The notes: generated by a model not told the origin, from the letters alone. Shown: positions 38,244 through 49,549, counted from the first letter of the stretch. The stretch is DNA of 64,000 nucleotides from Streptococcus varani (GCF_001375655.1 NZ_CTEN01000003.1:186001-250000); one strand, 5' to 3'. Numbers and translations: made by a program.

Positions 38244-38591
38244 TTAACCCTTCACAAAGTTAAAGCCCCACTCAACGATACTTGGCCCAGCAGAAACCGC
38301 AATAATGGCTATTGCAATAGCCAGCCAATGTTTTTTGATAGCAGCTTTAACCTCACGACCACCAAAACCATAAACTAGTCCAGTTACTACAACAGCCAAG
38401 CCTAGAGTCACAACGCCAATTCCTTGAACTTTAGTGATCCCTTGTTGAGCCAAAGCATCTGTTTTGGCGAATGGATCATCCGCATAAGCTGTGTTGGTCA
38501 GGAATCCTGACAGAAAGAGTGATAAACTAAGCAAATAGCCTTTTCCTTTCGTTTTCACTTTACTAAAATAATTTGCCAATTTGTTCTCCAT
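38244..38591 (-). CDS. TrbC/VirB2-like pilin
   Basis: 115 residues: basic N-terminus, signal peptide ending at AYADD (about residue 38), then two membrane segments separated by a short basic loop (FGGREVKAAIKKHW). This is the size and topology of VirB2/TrbC pilins. It is the first gene of its operon, with AAAGGAGG before the ATG and box 4 at 38623-38657. Confidence 0.8.
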   Translation of the reverse strand: MENKLANYFSKVKTKGKGYLLSLSLFLSGFLTNTAYADDPFAKTDALAQQGITKVQGIGVVTLGLAVVVTGLVYGFGGREVKAAIKKHWLAIAIAIIAVSAGPSIVEWGFNFVKG

Positions 38592-38622
38592 AGAAAACCT
38601 CCTTTATTTTATTGACATTATT

Positions 38623-38657
38623 AGTGTAAGGGATAATCAAAATTCTTGCGTTAAGGG
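38623..38657 (-). promoter_or_regulatory. Conserved transfer box 4 (pilin-adhesin operon)
   Basis: Copy of the box with CGCAAG in place of CGCAGG; -10-like TACACT. No GTTATATAAC palindrome is found upstream. Confidence 0.8.
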
Positions 38658-38681
38658 CAAAAATTTTAGAGAAAAATTTTT

Positions 38682-40526
38682 TCAGCTGAAAAGAGAACTC
38701 ACTTTTTCTTCTCTTTCCTCCTCAATATCTAATTGAATTTGCCTAAAATCTTTTCGGTGTTGATTGTCAGGAGCCTCTCCTTCGACCCATAAATGGACAT
38801 TATAGGTCTGCCTGCTTCTATCCAATGAAAGGCTTTTAGTTGAAATAGGAGCTAATACTTTTCGTTTAATCAAACGCTCCAAAGGACGGGCTCCATTTTT
38901 CACATCTGTTCCCACATCAGATAAATATTGAATTAAACTAGGTTCATAGGAAAGTCTTAGGTTTTGACGGTGCATACGACCAGCTATTTCAGATAGATTT
39001 TTCTCGGCTATTGCTTCAATCACATCACGTTCTAAAAGATTGAAGATCAGTTTATTTTCAATTCGGTTTAAAAATTCTGGTCTAAACTCATTTTGTAACT
39101 CACTCTCCATCGACTTTTCAAATTGTTGGCGATCACGGTCAGTCAAATCTTTAAAGTTTCCTTTCAACTCCCACTTATTGATAATTTTTTTAGCTCCAAT
39201 ATTAGTTGTCATAATTACAATGGTATTTTTAAAACTGATCAAACGCCCTGAGCTATCTGTTAAGCGACCATCATCTAATACCTGAAGAAAGAGATCCATG
39301 ACTTCACTATGTGCTTTCTCAACTTCATCTAGCAACAAGACAGAATAGGGTTTACGTTTAATCCCTTCAGTTAGCTGTCCTTTTGTTCTCGTTTCACGAT
39401 TACCGATTAGCTTGGTCACATCTTCCTTCTGCTTATATTCAGACATATCAAAACGAATCATGGCATTCTCATCATCAAAAAGGGCTTCCGCAATAGCCTT
39501 GGCCAACTCTGTCTTTCCAACTCCAGTTGGACCAAGAAAAAGGAAGGAGGAAATCGGCTTGTTTTCATCTTGTAATCCAGCTTGAGCAATCGTCACAGCA
39601 TCCACAACGGCATCAATCGCATCTTCTTGTCCTTTAACACGAGCCATCAACTTTTCCTTGAAACCATCTAATCGTTCTTTGTCACCCTTTAAAATCGTAG
39701 TGACTGGTATGCCCGTTTTATCCTTCAAAACCTGGGCAATATCTTCCTCTGTCACCTTATCTTTTCCCTCAGCAGAGGCAATCGTGGAGGCTTCATCAAT
39801 TAAATCAAAGGCCTTATCTGGTAAGAATTGATCTGTAAGATAACGAACAGATAGACGGACAGCCTGTTGAACGGCTTCAGAAGAAATCTGAACTCCATGA
39901 AAGGTTTCGTAAATGACTTTGGCCTGCTCTATTATAGTTGTTGCTTGTGAAATAGTAGGCTCTTCTATCATAACTGGCTGCATCCGACGTTCTAAGGCTC
40001 TATCCATTTCAATATAGTCATGAAACTCATCTAAAGTAGTTGCGCCGACCAGCTGAATATCGCCACGTGCCAAGACGGGCTTAATCACATTTCCTGCATC
40101 GAGTGCTTGGCTATCTTGGCTACCTGCTCCAACAACCGTATGAAATTCATCTACAAAGAGAAGATTATGCCCACGTGTGCCAACCATCTCCTCAATAATC
40201 TTCTTAAACTTAGCAATGAATCCACCATCTTCTTCACTCATCAAACTAGAAAGCTCTAGGGAACGAACCGTTAACTCTTGTAAAGCTTTTGGAACCTGAT
40301 TACGTAAAATAGCAAGTGTTAATCCTTCAACAATAGCTGTTTTTCCAACACCTGCTTCTCCGACCAGAATAGGATTGTTCTTGGTTCGTCTGAGAAGAGA
40401 GATAATAACAGCTTGAACTTCCTTGTCTCGTCCATAAACTTGATAATCGTCCGATTTTTTAGCAATCTTAGTACTTAGATTATCCGTATACTTATCAAGA
40501 TATGGGGTCTTCACTTCATTTTCCAC
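38682..40526 (-). CDS. Clp/Hsp100-type AAA+ ATPase lacking the N-domain
   Basis: About 614 residues with two AAA+ modules. D1 has Walker A GEAGVGKTAIVEG (near residue 70) and LLFVDEFHTVVG; D2 has GPTGVGKTELAKA (near 345) and VLLLDEVEKAH, sensor region NTIVIMTTNIGA and RPLERLIKRKVLAPIS. There is no Clp_N repeat domain and no ClpB-type M-domain. The likely start is a GTG at 40526, one base past the topB stop; longer in-frame sequence overlaps topB. As part of a transfer operon it may remodel the relaxosome or supply energy, which is an inference. Confidence 0.85.
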   Translation of the reverse strand: MENEVKTPYLDKYTDNLSTKIAKKSDDYQVYGRDKEVQAVIISLLRRTKNNPILVGEAGVGKTAIVEGLTLAILRNQVPKALQELTVRSLELSSLMSEEDGGFIAKFKKIIEEMVGTRGHNLLFVDEFHTVVGAGSQDSQALDAGNVIKPVLARGDIQLVGATTLDEFHDYIEMDRALERRMQPVMIEEPTISQATTIIEQAKVIYETFHGVQISSEAVQQAVRLSVRYLTDQFLPDKAFDLIDEASTIASAEGKDKVTEEDIAQVLKDKTGIPVTTILKGDKERLDGFKEKLMARVKGQEDAIDAVVDAVTIAQAGLQDENKPISSFLFLGPTGVGKTELAKAIAEALFDDENAMIRFDMSEYKQKEDVTKLIGNRETRTKGQLTEGIKRKPYSVLLLDEVEKAHSEVMDLFLQVLDDGRLTDSSGRLISFKNTIVIMTTNIGAKKIINKWELKGNFKDLTDRDRQQFEKSMESELQNEFRPEFLNRIENKLIFNLLERDVIEAIAEKNLSEIAGRMHRQNLRLSYEPSLIQYLSDVGTDVKNGARPLERLIKRKVLAPISTKSLSLDRSRQTYNVHLWVEGEAPDNQHRKDFRQIQLDIEEEREEKVSSLFS

Positions 40527-40527
40527 T

Positions 40528-42276
40528 TCAATCACTCCTTCCCTTTGCAGTAGCAACCTGATTCGCCAACTTTTCTTTGATCGCTTCCACAAACTCACGT
40601 GGATTAATCTCCCCCTCACCAATTTGAGAGAGGAATAACTCCCAGCCCCCTGTTGTCTCAGGACTGGCAAACTCATTATCATAGAGGTAATGGATCAAGA
40701 GATAAGCTTTATTTGTTGGAAATAACTGGCCTGTTTTTTTATTCTTCGTAATGTATCCTCTATCCTGAATTGTTTTTAGCATAGCTGCTCTGGTTGCCTG
40801 TGTCCCTAATCCATACTTTGGTAAAATCTCACTGATTAATTGACTCTCCGTTATTCTCTTAGGTGGTTTAGTCACTCCTTCAAGAATGATGGCTTTGGTC
40901 TCAATCTGATCTCCTACACGATAATCTGGTAACTCAACATCCCCTTTTAGTTTTTGTTGGCTAAAGGCTGCCCAACCTGGAACAAGCATTTGACGACCAG
41001 TTGTCTTAAAGACCATCCCCTGGTTTTCTACTTCAACTGTTGTCGTTAAATAGCGACAATCTGCCGCAAACATCAGAAGCGTTCTACGGACAACTGCTTC
41101 ATAGATTAACCGCTCATCTGGTTTCAAAGTCACTAGATTAGGAATATGTTCAGTTGGTACAAGGGCATAGTGACTTGTTTTAGCGACTTTTTCAGGGTTA
41201 ACATAATTTTTCCTTGGTTCTAAGTTGACTGCCTCAAAAGAGCAATTAACAGCCTCCTGATAACTCTTTAAGTGAGTTTTCAGATAATCAAACTCCTCTT
41301 CCGTGATAAAACGAGTATCTGTCCGAGGATAAGACAAATATTTTTTCAAATAGAGGCTTTCAATTAGACTTTCCGTTTTAGTTGGTTCAAATCCCCACTG
41401 TTTAGCGGCTAGCCCTTGAATATCGGAGAGATTAAAGAGAGTTGGTGCTAGTCTTTGATTCTCTTCTGTTTCAACTGAAGAAACGGTAGAATCCGCACTT
41501 AGTTGTCGTGACATCGTAAGAATAGCCTCACTATCTGAATACTTCTCCTTGTTTGAGAAGATTATCCCTGTTTCCTTATCTTCTATCTGTAATTTCCAAT
41601 AAGTTTTTGGTCTGAAGTTTTGAATCGTTAAATCATTCTCACAGATTAAACGGACACCAGGAGTTTGAACACGACCAACCGATAAGCTATTCCCTTTTCC
41701 TTTTGGAAGCCTTCCCTTGTTTTGAAGTTCCAACGTGACCAAGGGTGATAGATTCATCCCCACTAACCAATCAGACTGTGCACGTGCTTCAGCTTCAAGA
41801 TAGTAATTATAGGTTTCTAACGGTTCCCTTAAATTTTGAAAAGCTTTCTGTAGGGCTCTGGTTGTCAATGAATTGACCCATAAGCGCTTTGTAACCTTTT
41901 TCTTTCCCTCAGGAATATGAGATAGAATGGAATAGGCAATCCGCTCTCCTTCTCGATCAGAGTCCGTACCGATAATCACCTGATCCGCTGCCATTACTTC
42001 CTGATAAATCTGCTTGAAGGTTTCTTTAGAAGTTTTATCCTGTTTCAAGGTTTGCTTAAAAGAAACATCGATCAAAGGCAACTTATTCAAATCCCAATTA
42101 TCTTTTGGTAATCCGTATTCAAACAAATGACCTTCCGCAGCAATAATATGCACTTCATCTGAAAAATAGGGTGTCTGTTTGACAATGTGTACTTTTCCTT
42201 GTTTACTAGCTCTTCCTAAACTCTCTGCATAAGCTACAGCTTGAGTTTCTTTTTCAGCTAGAATAACTGTTACCAT
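40528..42276 (-). CDS. topB: Type IA topoisomerase (topoisomerase III)
   Basis: 582 residues. The N-terminal Toprim domain (VTVILAEKETQAVAYAESLG; IIGTDSDREGERIAYSIL) is followed by the catalytic domain with the active-site Tyr in KYLSYPRTDTRFI (about residue 315) and a late LISEILPKYGLGTQATRAAM block. There are no C-terminal zinc fingers. Topoisomerase III homologues are common on Gram-positive conjugative elements and may resolve transfer or replication intermediates. AAGGAGAGAGG precedes the ATG; box 5 lies 32 bp upstream. Confidence 0.93.
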   Translation of the reverse strand: MVTVILAEKETQAVAYAESLGRASKQGKVHIVKQTPYFSDEVHIIAAEGHLFEYGLPKDNWDLNKLPLIDVSFKQTLKQDKTSKETFKQIYQEVMAADQVIIGTDSDREGERIAYSILSHIPEGKKKVTKRLWVNSLTTRALQKAFQNLREPLETYNYYLEAEARAQSDWLVGMNLSPLVTLELQNKGRLPKGKGNSLSVGRVQTPGVRLICENDLTIQNFRPKTYWKLQIEDKETGIIFSNKEKYSDSEAILTMSRQLSADSTVSSVETEENQRLAPTLFNLSDIQGLAAKQWGFEPTKTESLIESLYLKKYLSYPRTDTRFITEEEFDYLKTHLKSYQEAVNCSFEAVNLEPRKNYVNPEKVAKTSHYALVPTEHIPNLVTLKPDERLIYEAVVRRTLLMFAADCRYLTTTVEVENQGMVFKTTGRQMLVPGWAAFSQQKLKGDVELPDYRVGDQIETKAIILEGVTKPPKRITESQLISEILPKYGLGTQATRAAMLKTIQDRGYITKNKKTGQLFPTNKAYLLIHYLYDNEFASPETTGGWELFLSQIGEGEINPREFVEAIKEKLANQVATAKGRSD

Positions 42277-42308
42277 ATAACCTCTCTCCTTTTTAACTTG
42301 ATAGTTCT

Positions 42309-42343
42309 AGTGTAAGAGATAATCAAAATTTCTGCGTTAAGGG
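42309..42343 (-). promoter_or_regulatory. Conserved transfer box 5 (topB operon)
   Basis: Copy with CGCAGA and TCTCTTACACT variants. The downstream flank TAGAACTATCAAG is also shared with box 1. Confidence 0.8.
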
Positions 42344-42363
42344 AATTAGTTAGAGCAACGTTG

Positions 42364-42383
42364 AAAAAGTTATATAACTTTTT
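42364..42383. promoter_or_regulatory. GTTATATAAC operator at topB operon
   Basis: The best copy of the palindrome: AAAAAGTTATATAACTTTTT is a perfect 20-bp inverted repeat. Its core starts 26 bp from the end of box 5, as at virD4. Confidence 0.75.
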
Positions 42384-42401
42384 GTATTGTTTCTTGTACA
42401 G

Positions 42402-42433
42402 TAAAAGGCAGTCTCAATCGAGACTGCCTTCTG
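42402..42433 (-). terminator. Terminator of the ArdC-like gene
   Basis: AAGGCAGTCTC and GAGACTGCCTT arms pair perfectly over 11 bp, then TTTT on the minus strand. It overlaps the last codons region of the gene ending at 42436. Confidence 0.8.
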
Positions 42434-42435
42434 GT

Positions 42436-45400
42436 TTAGCGGCTTGGCCCTTTGGTTGGGGGCTTAGGAAAATTTGGCCCTTGTCCTCGATTTTTTCCTA
42501 ATGAATAGGGGTTGCTATGTTTTTCAACATGTTTCATCATGTTAGAAACAGTTTTATGAACCCGTTTCAAAGAATCCGCTAACTGCTTATCGTCTAATGC
42601 TTTTAGATTACCTGTCCAGCTGGCCATATAGTTAATCGCTTTTTCAGAGGTATCTAGTCCAAAATGTTTAGATAAAATATGACTCGTCATCTCAGATTCT
42701 AACTCCTTTTGTCCTTTCGGCAATTCCTTGTAATCGTCTGCCAATTTAGGATTATGAAGTGTCGCATGTGCGAGCTCATGAATCGTGGTAGCAATTTTTT
42801 CTCCAGGTGTGTTATCTGGGTTGATCAGAATAAGCTGTTCACCTGGATAAAAGGCACCTTTTGCGTTTCCTAAAACATGGACTTCATCTTTCATCATGGC
42901 AACACCAATTTTTTCAGCGTAATCACACAAGCCTTCAAGCACTTCTTTGGTCTTAACTTTATCCACGTTAAAGTTATAATGACGGTTCGGTATAGCTTTT
43001 GGATAGCTTTCTGGTTTCAGCGTTGTTTGGGACAGCTCAAAGACCTTGTAGGTGGTGAAACGTGAATAACCCGTTTTAGGATCTCTTTCTTGAAATTGAC
43101 GAACAGGAAGTTTACCATCTTTCACCAAAACTTTCTCTTGTGGAGTTGCTTCAGAAAGCATTTTGAATTTTGGATTACCTCTATCATTTTTAATCTGATG
43201 ACCACTTTCATCAAGAACTGGAATCATCTTGACCATCAATGGTCTAAACAGTGTGATTTGTGATTTCTCTCCTGTTTTGACAGACAGTCCCTGGTGTACC
43301 ACTTCCTTGGTTTCACCAGTTCTTTTATTTGTATAGGTCGCCTTTGTCTGGATGACATCCTCTGGCTTAATCCCTAAGGCCTCTCCCATCGCTTGCCATT
43401 GGTCATAGGTAGTGACTGCATTGGCCCCACGCCATTGTTCATGAATGAGGGCGACATTACGAGGGGATAACTGAGGGAATTTACTCATGAAATCCATGTA
43501 TTCCAGCAAGTCTTCGGGTGACTGGGTATATTCACGAATTTTTTGAAAAGCATGTTCACTGATTTCATAGGCAGAGGCATTGGTATAGTCAAACGGTTCA
43601 TCAGGTGTCAAAGTATGTTCCTGTTCATCTTCTTTAACTTGATTTTTAGCTGTTTCTTCAGCCATGATCTCTTCAATTCTTTGGGCTAATCCAGCCTTCA
43701 TTTCTTGATTAGGAGATTGGAAACTTTCTTTATGGCTACTCGCTTCATCTTGAAGAGCATCTTGTGCCTTCAAGCTCTGCTCATTAGCTTCAGTGGCAAT
43801 TTCCTGATTTACCTCCTGGTTTTCCAGCTGAGAAAGAACCTTTTCGTCGATGGCTGCTAACTCAGGTTGTCCTTCTAAACGACGATATCCAAGCCCCAAT
43901 AAACGTGATATAGGTTCCGTTTCATCACCAACATCATAGCGAACATTATCTTTGATTAGAGTACCTCCAGGAGCATACACGTCAAATTTAACTTTAGTAA
44001 ACGGAATATAATTTGCTTGATTTCCTGTTGCCATACTTTCTTGATGACGTTCATAAAAGGCTCCATTCTGCTTGTAAAGCTCTTCAGCAAATGTTTGATA
44101 CTCTACAAGCTCTGTTTCCTTAAATGGAATCTGAGGACCGTCTGGCCATATTTCAGCCCATTGAAGGCGTACATGGTAGTTTTCATTATAAATACGATCC
44201 TGACTCCATTCTCGATAGAAATTAGAATCTTTATCAATCAATCCCATCTGATCAGCAGCACTAACCACTACGCCAAAGTTACCTTCATGTTTATCTGAAA
44301 GTTCATAATAGCGTTCCCAAGCTACTTTAAACTCTTTAAGCACTTGTGTTCCAAGTTTTCTAGGGTCTCCTACATTGTATGCGGCATCTAACACTTGGGT
44401 GAAAAGTTCTGATGAGATTTCATCATTGTTAACAATTTCTTGAGTCGGTACAAGAGCTTCTTCATATTGCTTATTCTCCAAAATAGATAACATTTCTTGA
44501 CCACCATCTTTAACATACTCTTCATTAATTGACAGTTGGTCAAGTTGCCCTTTTCGTTCACGATAAACTCCCAAGATAATGTTTTCTTCAGCTGATTGAG
44601 CTAACTGATTTTTTAATCCTATACGTAGCTTCATCAAACTAGCAGGAAAAGTGGTATTATCAACAGTCCTAAGTGCTAAAATAATATCCTCATCTCCAGA
44701 CTTAATAGCTTTATCCAAATCTAAAGAATGAAGTTTTGGAACTTCAGACAGATCTCCAAAATAGAATGAATCCGATTCTACAATTGCTGGCAATTCAGGC
44801 AAGACTTTTAACTTATCAAATGCTGCACCTTTATTGGCTAAGAGAATTGTGTCAAAAGCACCATTACCATTAGCAAAATCTTCCAATGTTTGCTCTGCTG
44901 ACTGACCTTCCTTATATGGAAATACGCCTGTTAAGTGCTGAAATTTATCTTTATCAAATGACACTTGAAGTGTCTGTATAGAAGCATTTTCTTGATAAAA
45001 GTAGTATATTTTACTATCTGCTAATTCATTCAGATACCAGTTAGCAACTTGTTGTAGCGTACCAGCATAGCGATTCAATTTCACTAAATCCTTATTACTA
45101 ACAGCATGATAATGACGCTTATTAATTGACTTCCCATCCTCATTTATGCTAAAATGCAGTAAAGGCTGAGGCTGAGTTTGGCTTGGTGACAAGTCATTCA
45201 AAGGTTGCGATACGTTCGCTTCAGGTAGAGGTGCTGCCTCCTGATTTTCAGGAAAATCCCCGATTGTACCCTCAGCGTTTTTTTGTTGTCCAAAAATACT
45301 ATCCGTCTCTTGAGTCATTTCAAGGGGGTTTTCTTTTGCTTCTGAAACAGAAACCTCCTCTTGGGTGGATTCTACTATCTGATAAGACTGTGATTCAATA

Positions 45401-46910
45401 CGAGATATCAACATTTCTACGCCAGATCGACTAAGAACCACTTCACCGTCTTGTTCCATCAGGTAATGATAAAAAGCATTGGGAGTTGTCACAAAACCAT
45501 AAGTATAATCCTTGATACCTGCTTCATTCAAGGGGTATTCTAGCATTCGTTCTATAGACTGCGACAGATTATTGAATGTTCTAGTGCCATAATAAGCTCC
45601 GAACTGTTCAGCTGATAGACTTTCAAGTTGTTTATTTGTTAAGTACGCAGCGACAGCGAGTTCTCCAATAAATCGGGTTGAAATATCTACTCCTAGCGTG
45701 CGTTGGTGCGGTTTCAAAGCTTGGTATAGGGAATCTTGTTCCACCGTGCCTTTGTTTTTATACAGATCAACGGTCTTATCATCGATAGAAGATAAAATTG
45801 GTCGAAGTGGCCCTAAAACCTCTAGTCGCTTATCAGTCATGTATTTGAGTGGGTGGCTATTCCCTAGATTGCCAAAGACATTATACAGGTAAAAATCTGT
45901 GTCAAAAGTGATAGATATTTCTCCTGCTTTTATACGAGTTTCTAATTGCTTCACTAATTCTTCATTTCCTTGTTTAAGAACATCATAGGTCACAATTTTT
46001 GGTTCACTCGCTAAGGATTCTGTATCTTTATGTTGGATCAAAGGAGAATCAGAGGATTTTAGTTCGTATTTATCAACAATTACTTTAAATGTATCTTCAT
46101 AGTAATCAAGGACCTTTTCCCAAATTTCAGGAAGATTGGTTTGTAGTTTTGTTAGAAATTCCACTTTTTCCAAATCCGAAAACTCTTGATCAGAAAGATA
46201 ATCAAGAATACCGTCTCTATCGAGTACATGACCTTCAAGCGAGAGATAACCTGTTGCACCATCATTGCTTGAGTCTTCAACATAGAGTTCTGCTCCAGCT
46301 ACTCGATATTTTCTATCTTCAAGCATGCCGTGGAACTCCTCTAAAACAAAATCTTCAGCATCCCGATTATGAAGCTCTTCATCATGCCACAAATAATATC
46401 CAGTATCATCTTTGATAATATCAGCAATAATCTCTTCCACTTGACGCAGATAGTCATTTGGTTGCGTAGATTGATGGGACAACTCTGGTATCATCTGGTA
46501 TTCTGTTTCCAACCTCTGGACAATTTCGTCGTAGGTATTGTAGAGTTTCTCCCCAGCAGAACCATTAATTTTTATATAGTCTTCTCGAGGTATTCTCTCA
46601 TAACCACCTAACAAATAGTACAGCGTACGTAACTCTGTCCCGGTTCCACTGTACAAATGAATCAGCGAGTGATCACTATTGTTATAAAGACCGTTAGTGA
46701 AGTTTTCTGATTTGCCTAGATAAATACTTCTGTTTCTATCTTCGTTATGCAGTAAAACAAGATGGTCTGGATAGATCGCTTGTAAAACACGAGGGGAATC
46801 TATCGCATCAACTAGCGGATGAGTTGCAAGTGAAGGATCAGTATTCGGGTTATCTAATTTCTGATCTCCCTGACCTAAACGACTCGTGTCAGAGAAATTT
46901 TTCAAAATAT
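42436..46910 (-). CDS. Toprim/ArdC-zincin protein, exon 2 (downstream of group II intron)
   Basis: About 1,490 residues. An ArdC-like ssDNA-binding region (about 1135-1330; PRNVALIHEQWRGANAVTTY) is followed by a zincin metallopeptidase motif HELAHATLHNP near residue 1372. Upstream parts hold repeated alpha/beta modules I cannot name. The frame opens with a TTG at 46905 that has no ribosome site; instead it continues exactly from exon 1 after removal of the intron at 46911-49549. The predicted spliced protein has 1,832 residues. ArdC-type proteins protect incoming DNA from restriction. Without splicing this half is probably not translated. Confidence 0.85.
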
Positions 46911-49549
46911 ATAGCGATAGGTAACCCTTTAAATCTTATTTCCTTTGCAATTGAAAATAAGTATTTTCTCTAGGTTTTCCCCCGCTCCACACCGTACGTG
47001 CGACTTTCATCGCATACGGCGTTCCAACTTGTTCTAATTAATTAATTTTAGTTAAATTACATGTTTCACGATATTTATTGAGCTTCTCCATCTGAACCTT
47101 AGTTAGATGGAGAAGCTTTTTATAACGTTCAATCGTTCTTTCATCTTTGGCATGGATAAGTTTATGAACCCATTGATGGACAATGATCAGATTAGAAAAA
47201 TCATCTCCTCCACCTAACCTTCTTGGAAGTATATGATGACAATGGACCTCGGCAGCTGTTAGAAATACACCACTCACCGCACATTTCCCTTTTTGCATGG
47301 AATACTTTGAAATGCGATTATCTTCATATTCAAGTGAAAAGCCAATATTCTCAGAACTTTGTAGTTTCTGTATTTCGTTGAAAATGGATTGGTCTAATTG
47401 CTTATATGCTTTCATACGACCCTGTAAGGTATAATCGCTGATTTCTTGGTTCATAGGGACTTTCAGTCGCCATTGAATATCTGCAAGAGGGTAGAGATAT
47501 AAACCTGCAATTTTATAGGTTCGCAAATTATTCTTATAGAATTTACGATAAACAGGCGGTGGATGTCGAGCTGTTTCATATTTCCCGACATTTTGTAAAC
47601 GATTGAAGTGGGTAAATGAGAGAGAATAGGCAATTTTTGAAAAGTCGATATTGACGCATGTAGCCATTCTGTAATAATTATGAATGCCTAAAATGTAAGA
47701 ATTATAAGCTTTGACATTCTGCCAGCTCGGACTTTTCTGCAATAGTTTCAAGTGTTCTTTCACTGTTTGTTTAATTCTTGCCTTATTCTTTTTGGAAACA
47801 TGTGTGCTTGCCACATACTTTCCTTTATTTTGTATGGCTCTTAATTCAAAACCTAAGAATTCCGAACGTCGCCTCTTCAAATTAGTAACTTTAGATTTTT
47901 CTGGTGAAATTTCTAATTTGAGATGGTTATTCAAATACCCTTTGACTGCTTGAAATATCTTCCAAGCTTCTTTATAAGTTTTCGCAAAGATTTTAAAATC
48001 ATCTGCGTAGCGTACAATATACATTTCCTTGAGGTTGGAATGTTTTCTGAGCTGACGCAGCCCATTCCATTTGCTTTTGTATGGGTATTGCGTCGGAAAG
48101 TTCTCCCACTGGCTACTTATCCATTGGTCTAAATCATTCAAGACAACATTAGATAGCAAAGGAGATAGAATACCTCCCTGAGGTGTTCCTTTGGTCGGAA
48201 TCCCATGTTTATCTATAGGCGCTTTTAACATCTTTCCAATAATAGCCAGTACACGTCTATCCTTTATCCCTATCGTATAAAGTTGACTCAAAAGTTTCTT
48301 ATGATTGACATTATCAAAGAAACTCTTAATATCGACATCTACAACATAGTGGAAGGTTGACTGATTCATCAGGAAAGAACACCTCGTGATAGCATCCTGA
48401 GCAGACCGATTAGGACGAAAACCATAAGAATGGTTGTAAAATTTTGCTTCACAAATTGGCTCCAACACTTGCTTGAACATCTGTTGTATTAGGCGGTCTT
48501 GCATCGTTGGTATCCCTAATGGTCGAGTTTTCCCATTTGCTTTGGGGATTTCCACTCGTTTTACAGGCTGAGGGCTATAGTTCTGCAAAGCTTTTCTAAT
48601 TTCTTTGATAAAGCATTGTTTATCTTTCAGTTTAAACTCTGAAATGGTTTGTCCATCTACTCCAGCAGTTTTTGAGCCTGTATTCGCCTTTATCATCCGA
48701 TAGGCTAGTAGGATATTATTTTCCGAAATGATGTGGTCATAGAGATTCAATCCTTTTCTACAACCTTGTTTACTCCGCTCATACAACCAATCAAAAGTAT
48801 ATTGCATATTGTAATATTCGAAATATCGCAATTTCGTACTCACCGATAGATTACTTCTCCTAACTTTTGTTAGTCCTATCCTCTTACTCGACCCTGTGAG
48901 TTCATTTAACTATTATTAATTTTTCAATGAACAAGTCTTGAGGCTATCCCCCCACTCATTTTCATGAGTTTCAACAGTACTGTGCCTCTACTCTCACGAG
49001 AATTAAGAAATTTCAGCGTTTGCCTTATACTCAACACTCCGTTAACAGACGTTTCATTAAGTGTTTCTCGCTTTCCACGTTCCAATGATTCTAGCTGTAC
49101 ATCAATCCTTAGGTGCTTACTATGAGCCTGAACATTTATCACATCATTGTTTGTGATTCCGAATTTCATGGGAACGACGCTTACTTTTCGGTAATGTTCT
49201 TTGCACACGCAACCCTCTATCTTTCGAGTAGAGTCGACTTATAGACCCGTACATTCGCAAGTTCGTCAGTTTCTCAATAGAAACATTCTCACCATAGATT
49301 GTTTTTAGCATTCCGACATATCCGCAACCGTATAGAATGCGCATTCTACTTAGGTTTTGTTCTGCCGACTTTACCTGGCTTCACACCTTCATGTGCTGTT
49401 ACGCATGAACGCATGCAGGAGTATCAAATCAGTTGTTTCAGCCAACATGACGGCTTTCATTCCAACTGTCAAATCATTAGTTGTCATTCACTTTTTTTGC
49501 GTGAATCCTCTCTTTTTGCGTTAAGCACTTATAGAGAAACGTGTCGCAC
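46911..49549 (-). mobile_element. Group II intron
   Basis: 2,639 bp on the minus strand. The 5' end is GTGCGACACG; domain V is readable near 46978-47036 (CCGTATGCGATGAAAGTC, then GCACGTACGG); the 3' end is CCTATCGCTAT. The two exons rejoin in frame as D-W-N-D-I-L-K-N. The ORF lies in domain IV; about 700 bp on its 5' side form domains I-III without protein genes. Confidence 0.93.
47038..48843 (-). CDS. ltrA: Group II intron reverse transcriptase/maturase
   Basis: 601 residues. The RT domain (about 90-330) has RPLGIPTMQDRLIQ, FDNVNH, GTPQGGILSPLLSN and the active site YADD at 279-282. A maturase X domain follows (about 345-500), and a C-terminal HNH endonuclease domain carries CAVSG and EVHCHHILPRRLGGGDDFSNL (about 525-585). 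The full length and intact motifs suggest an active intron protein that promotes splicing and retrohoming. The ltrA symbol is by family. Confidence 0.93.
   Translation of the reverse strand: MSTKLRYFEYYNMQYTFDWLYERSKQGCRKGLNLYDHIISENNILLAYRMIKANTGSKTAGVDGQTISEFKLKDKQCFIKEIRKALQNYSPQPVKRVEIPKANGKTRPLGIPTMQDRLIQQMFKQVLEPICEAKFYNHSYGFRPNRSAQDAITRCSFLMNQSTFHYVVDVDIKSFFDNVNHKKLLSQLYTIGIKDRRVLAIIGKMLKAPIDKHGIPTKGTPQGGILSPLLSNVVLNDLDQWISSQWENFPTQYPYKSKWNGLRQLRKHSNLKEMYIVRYADDFKIFAKTYKEAWKIFQAVKGYLNNHLKLEISPEKSKVTNLKRRRSEFLGFELRAIQNKGKYVASTHVSKKNKARIKQTVKEHLKLLQKSPSWQNVKAYNSYILGIHNYYRMATCVNIDFSKIAYSLSFTHFNRLQNVGKYETARHPPPVYRKFYKNNLRTYKIAGLYLYPLADIQWRLKVPMNQEISDYTLQGRMKAYKQLDQSIFNEIQKLQSSENIGFSLEYEDNRISKYSMQKGKCAVSGVFLTAAEVHCHHILPRRLGGGDDFSNLIIVHQWVHKLIHAKDERTIERYKKLLHLTKVQMEKLNKYRETCNLTKIN

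Noticed and set aside
48850..49520. Several short open frames (for example 48924-49208 and 49144-49344 minus, 49299-49562 plus)
   Set aside because: They lie in the 5' ribozyme part of the group II intron (domains I-III), have no ribosome sites and match no protein pattern.
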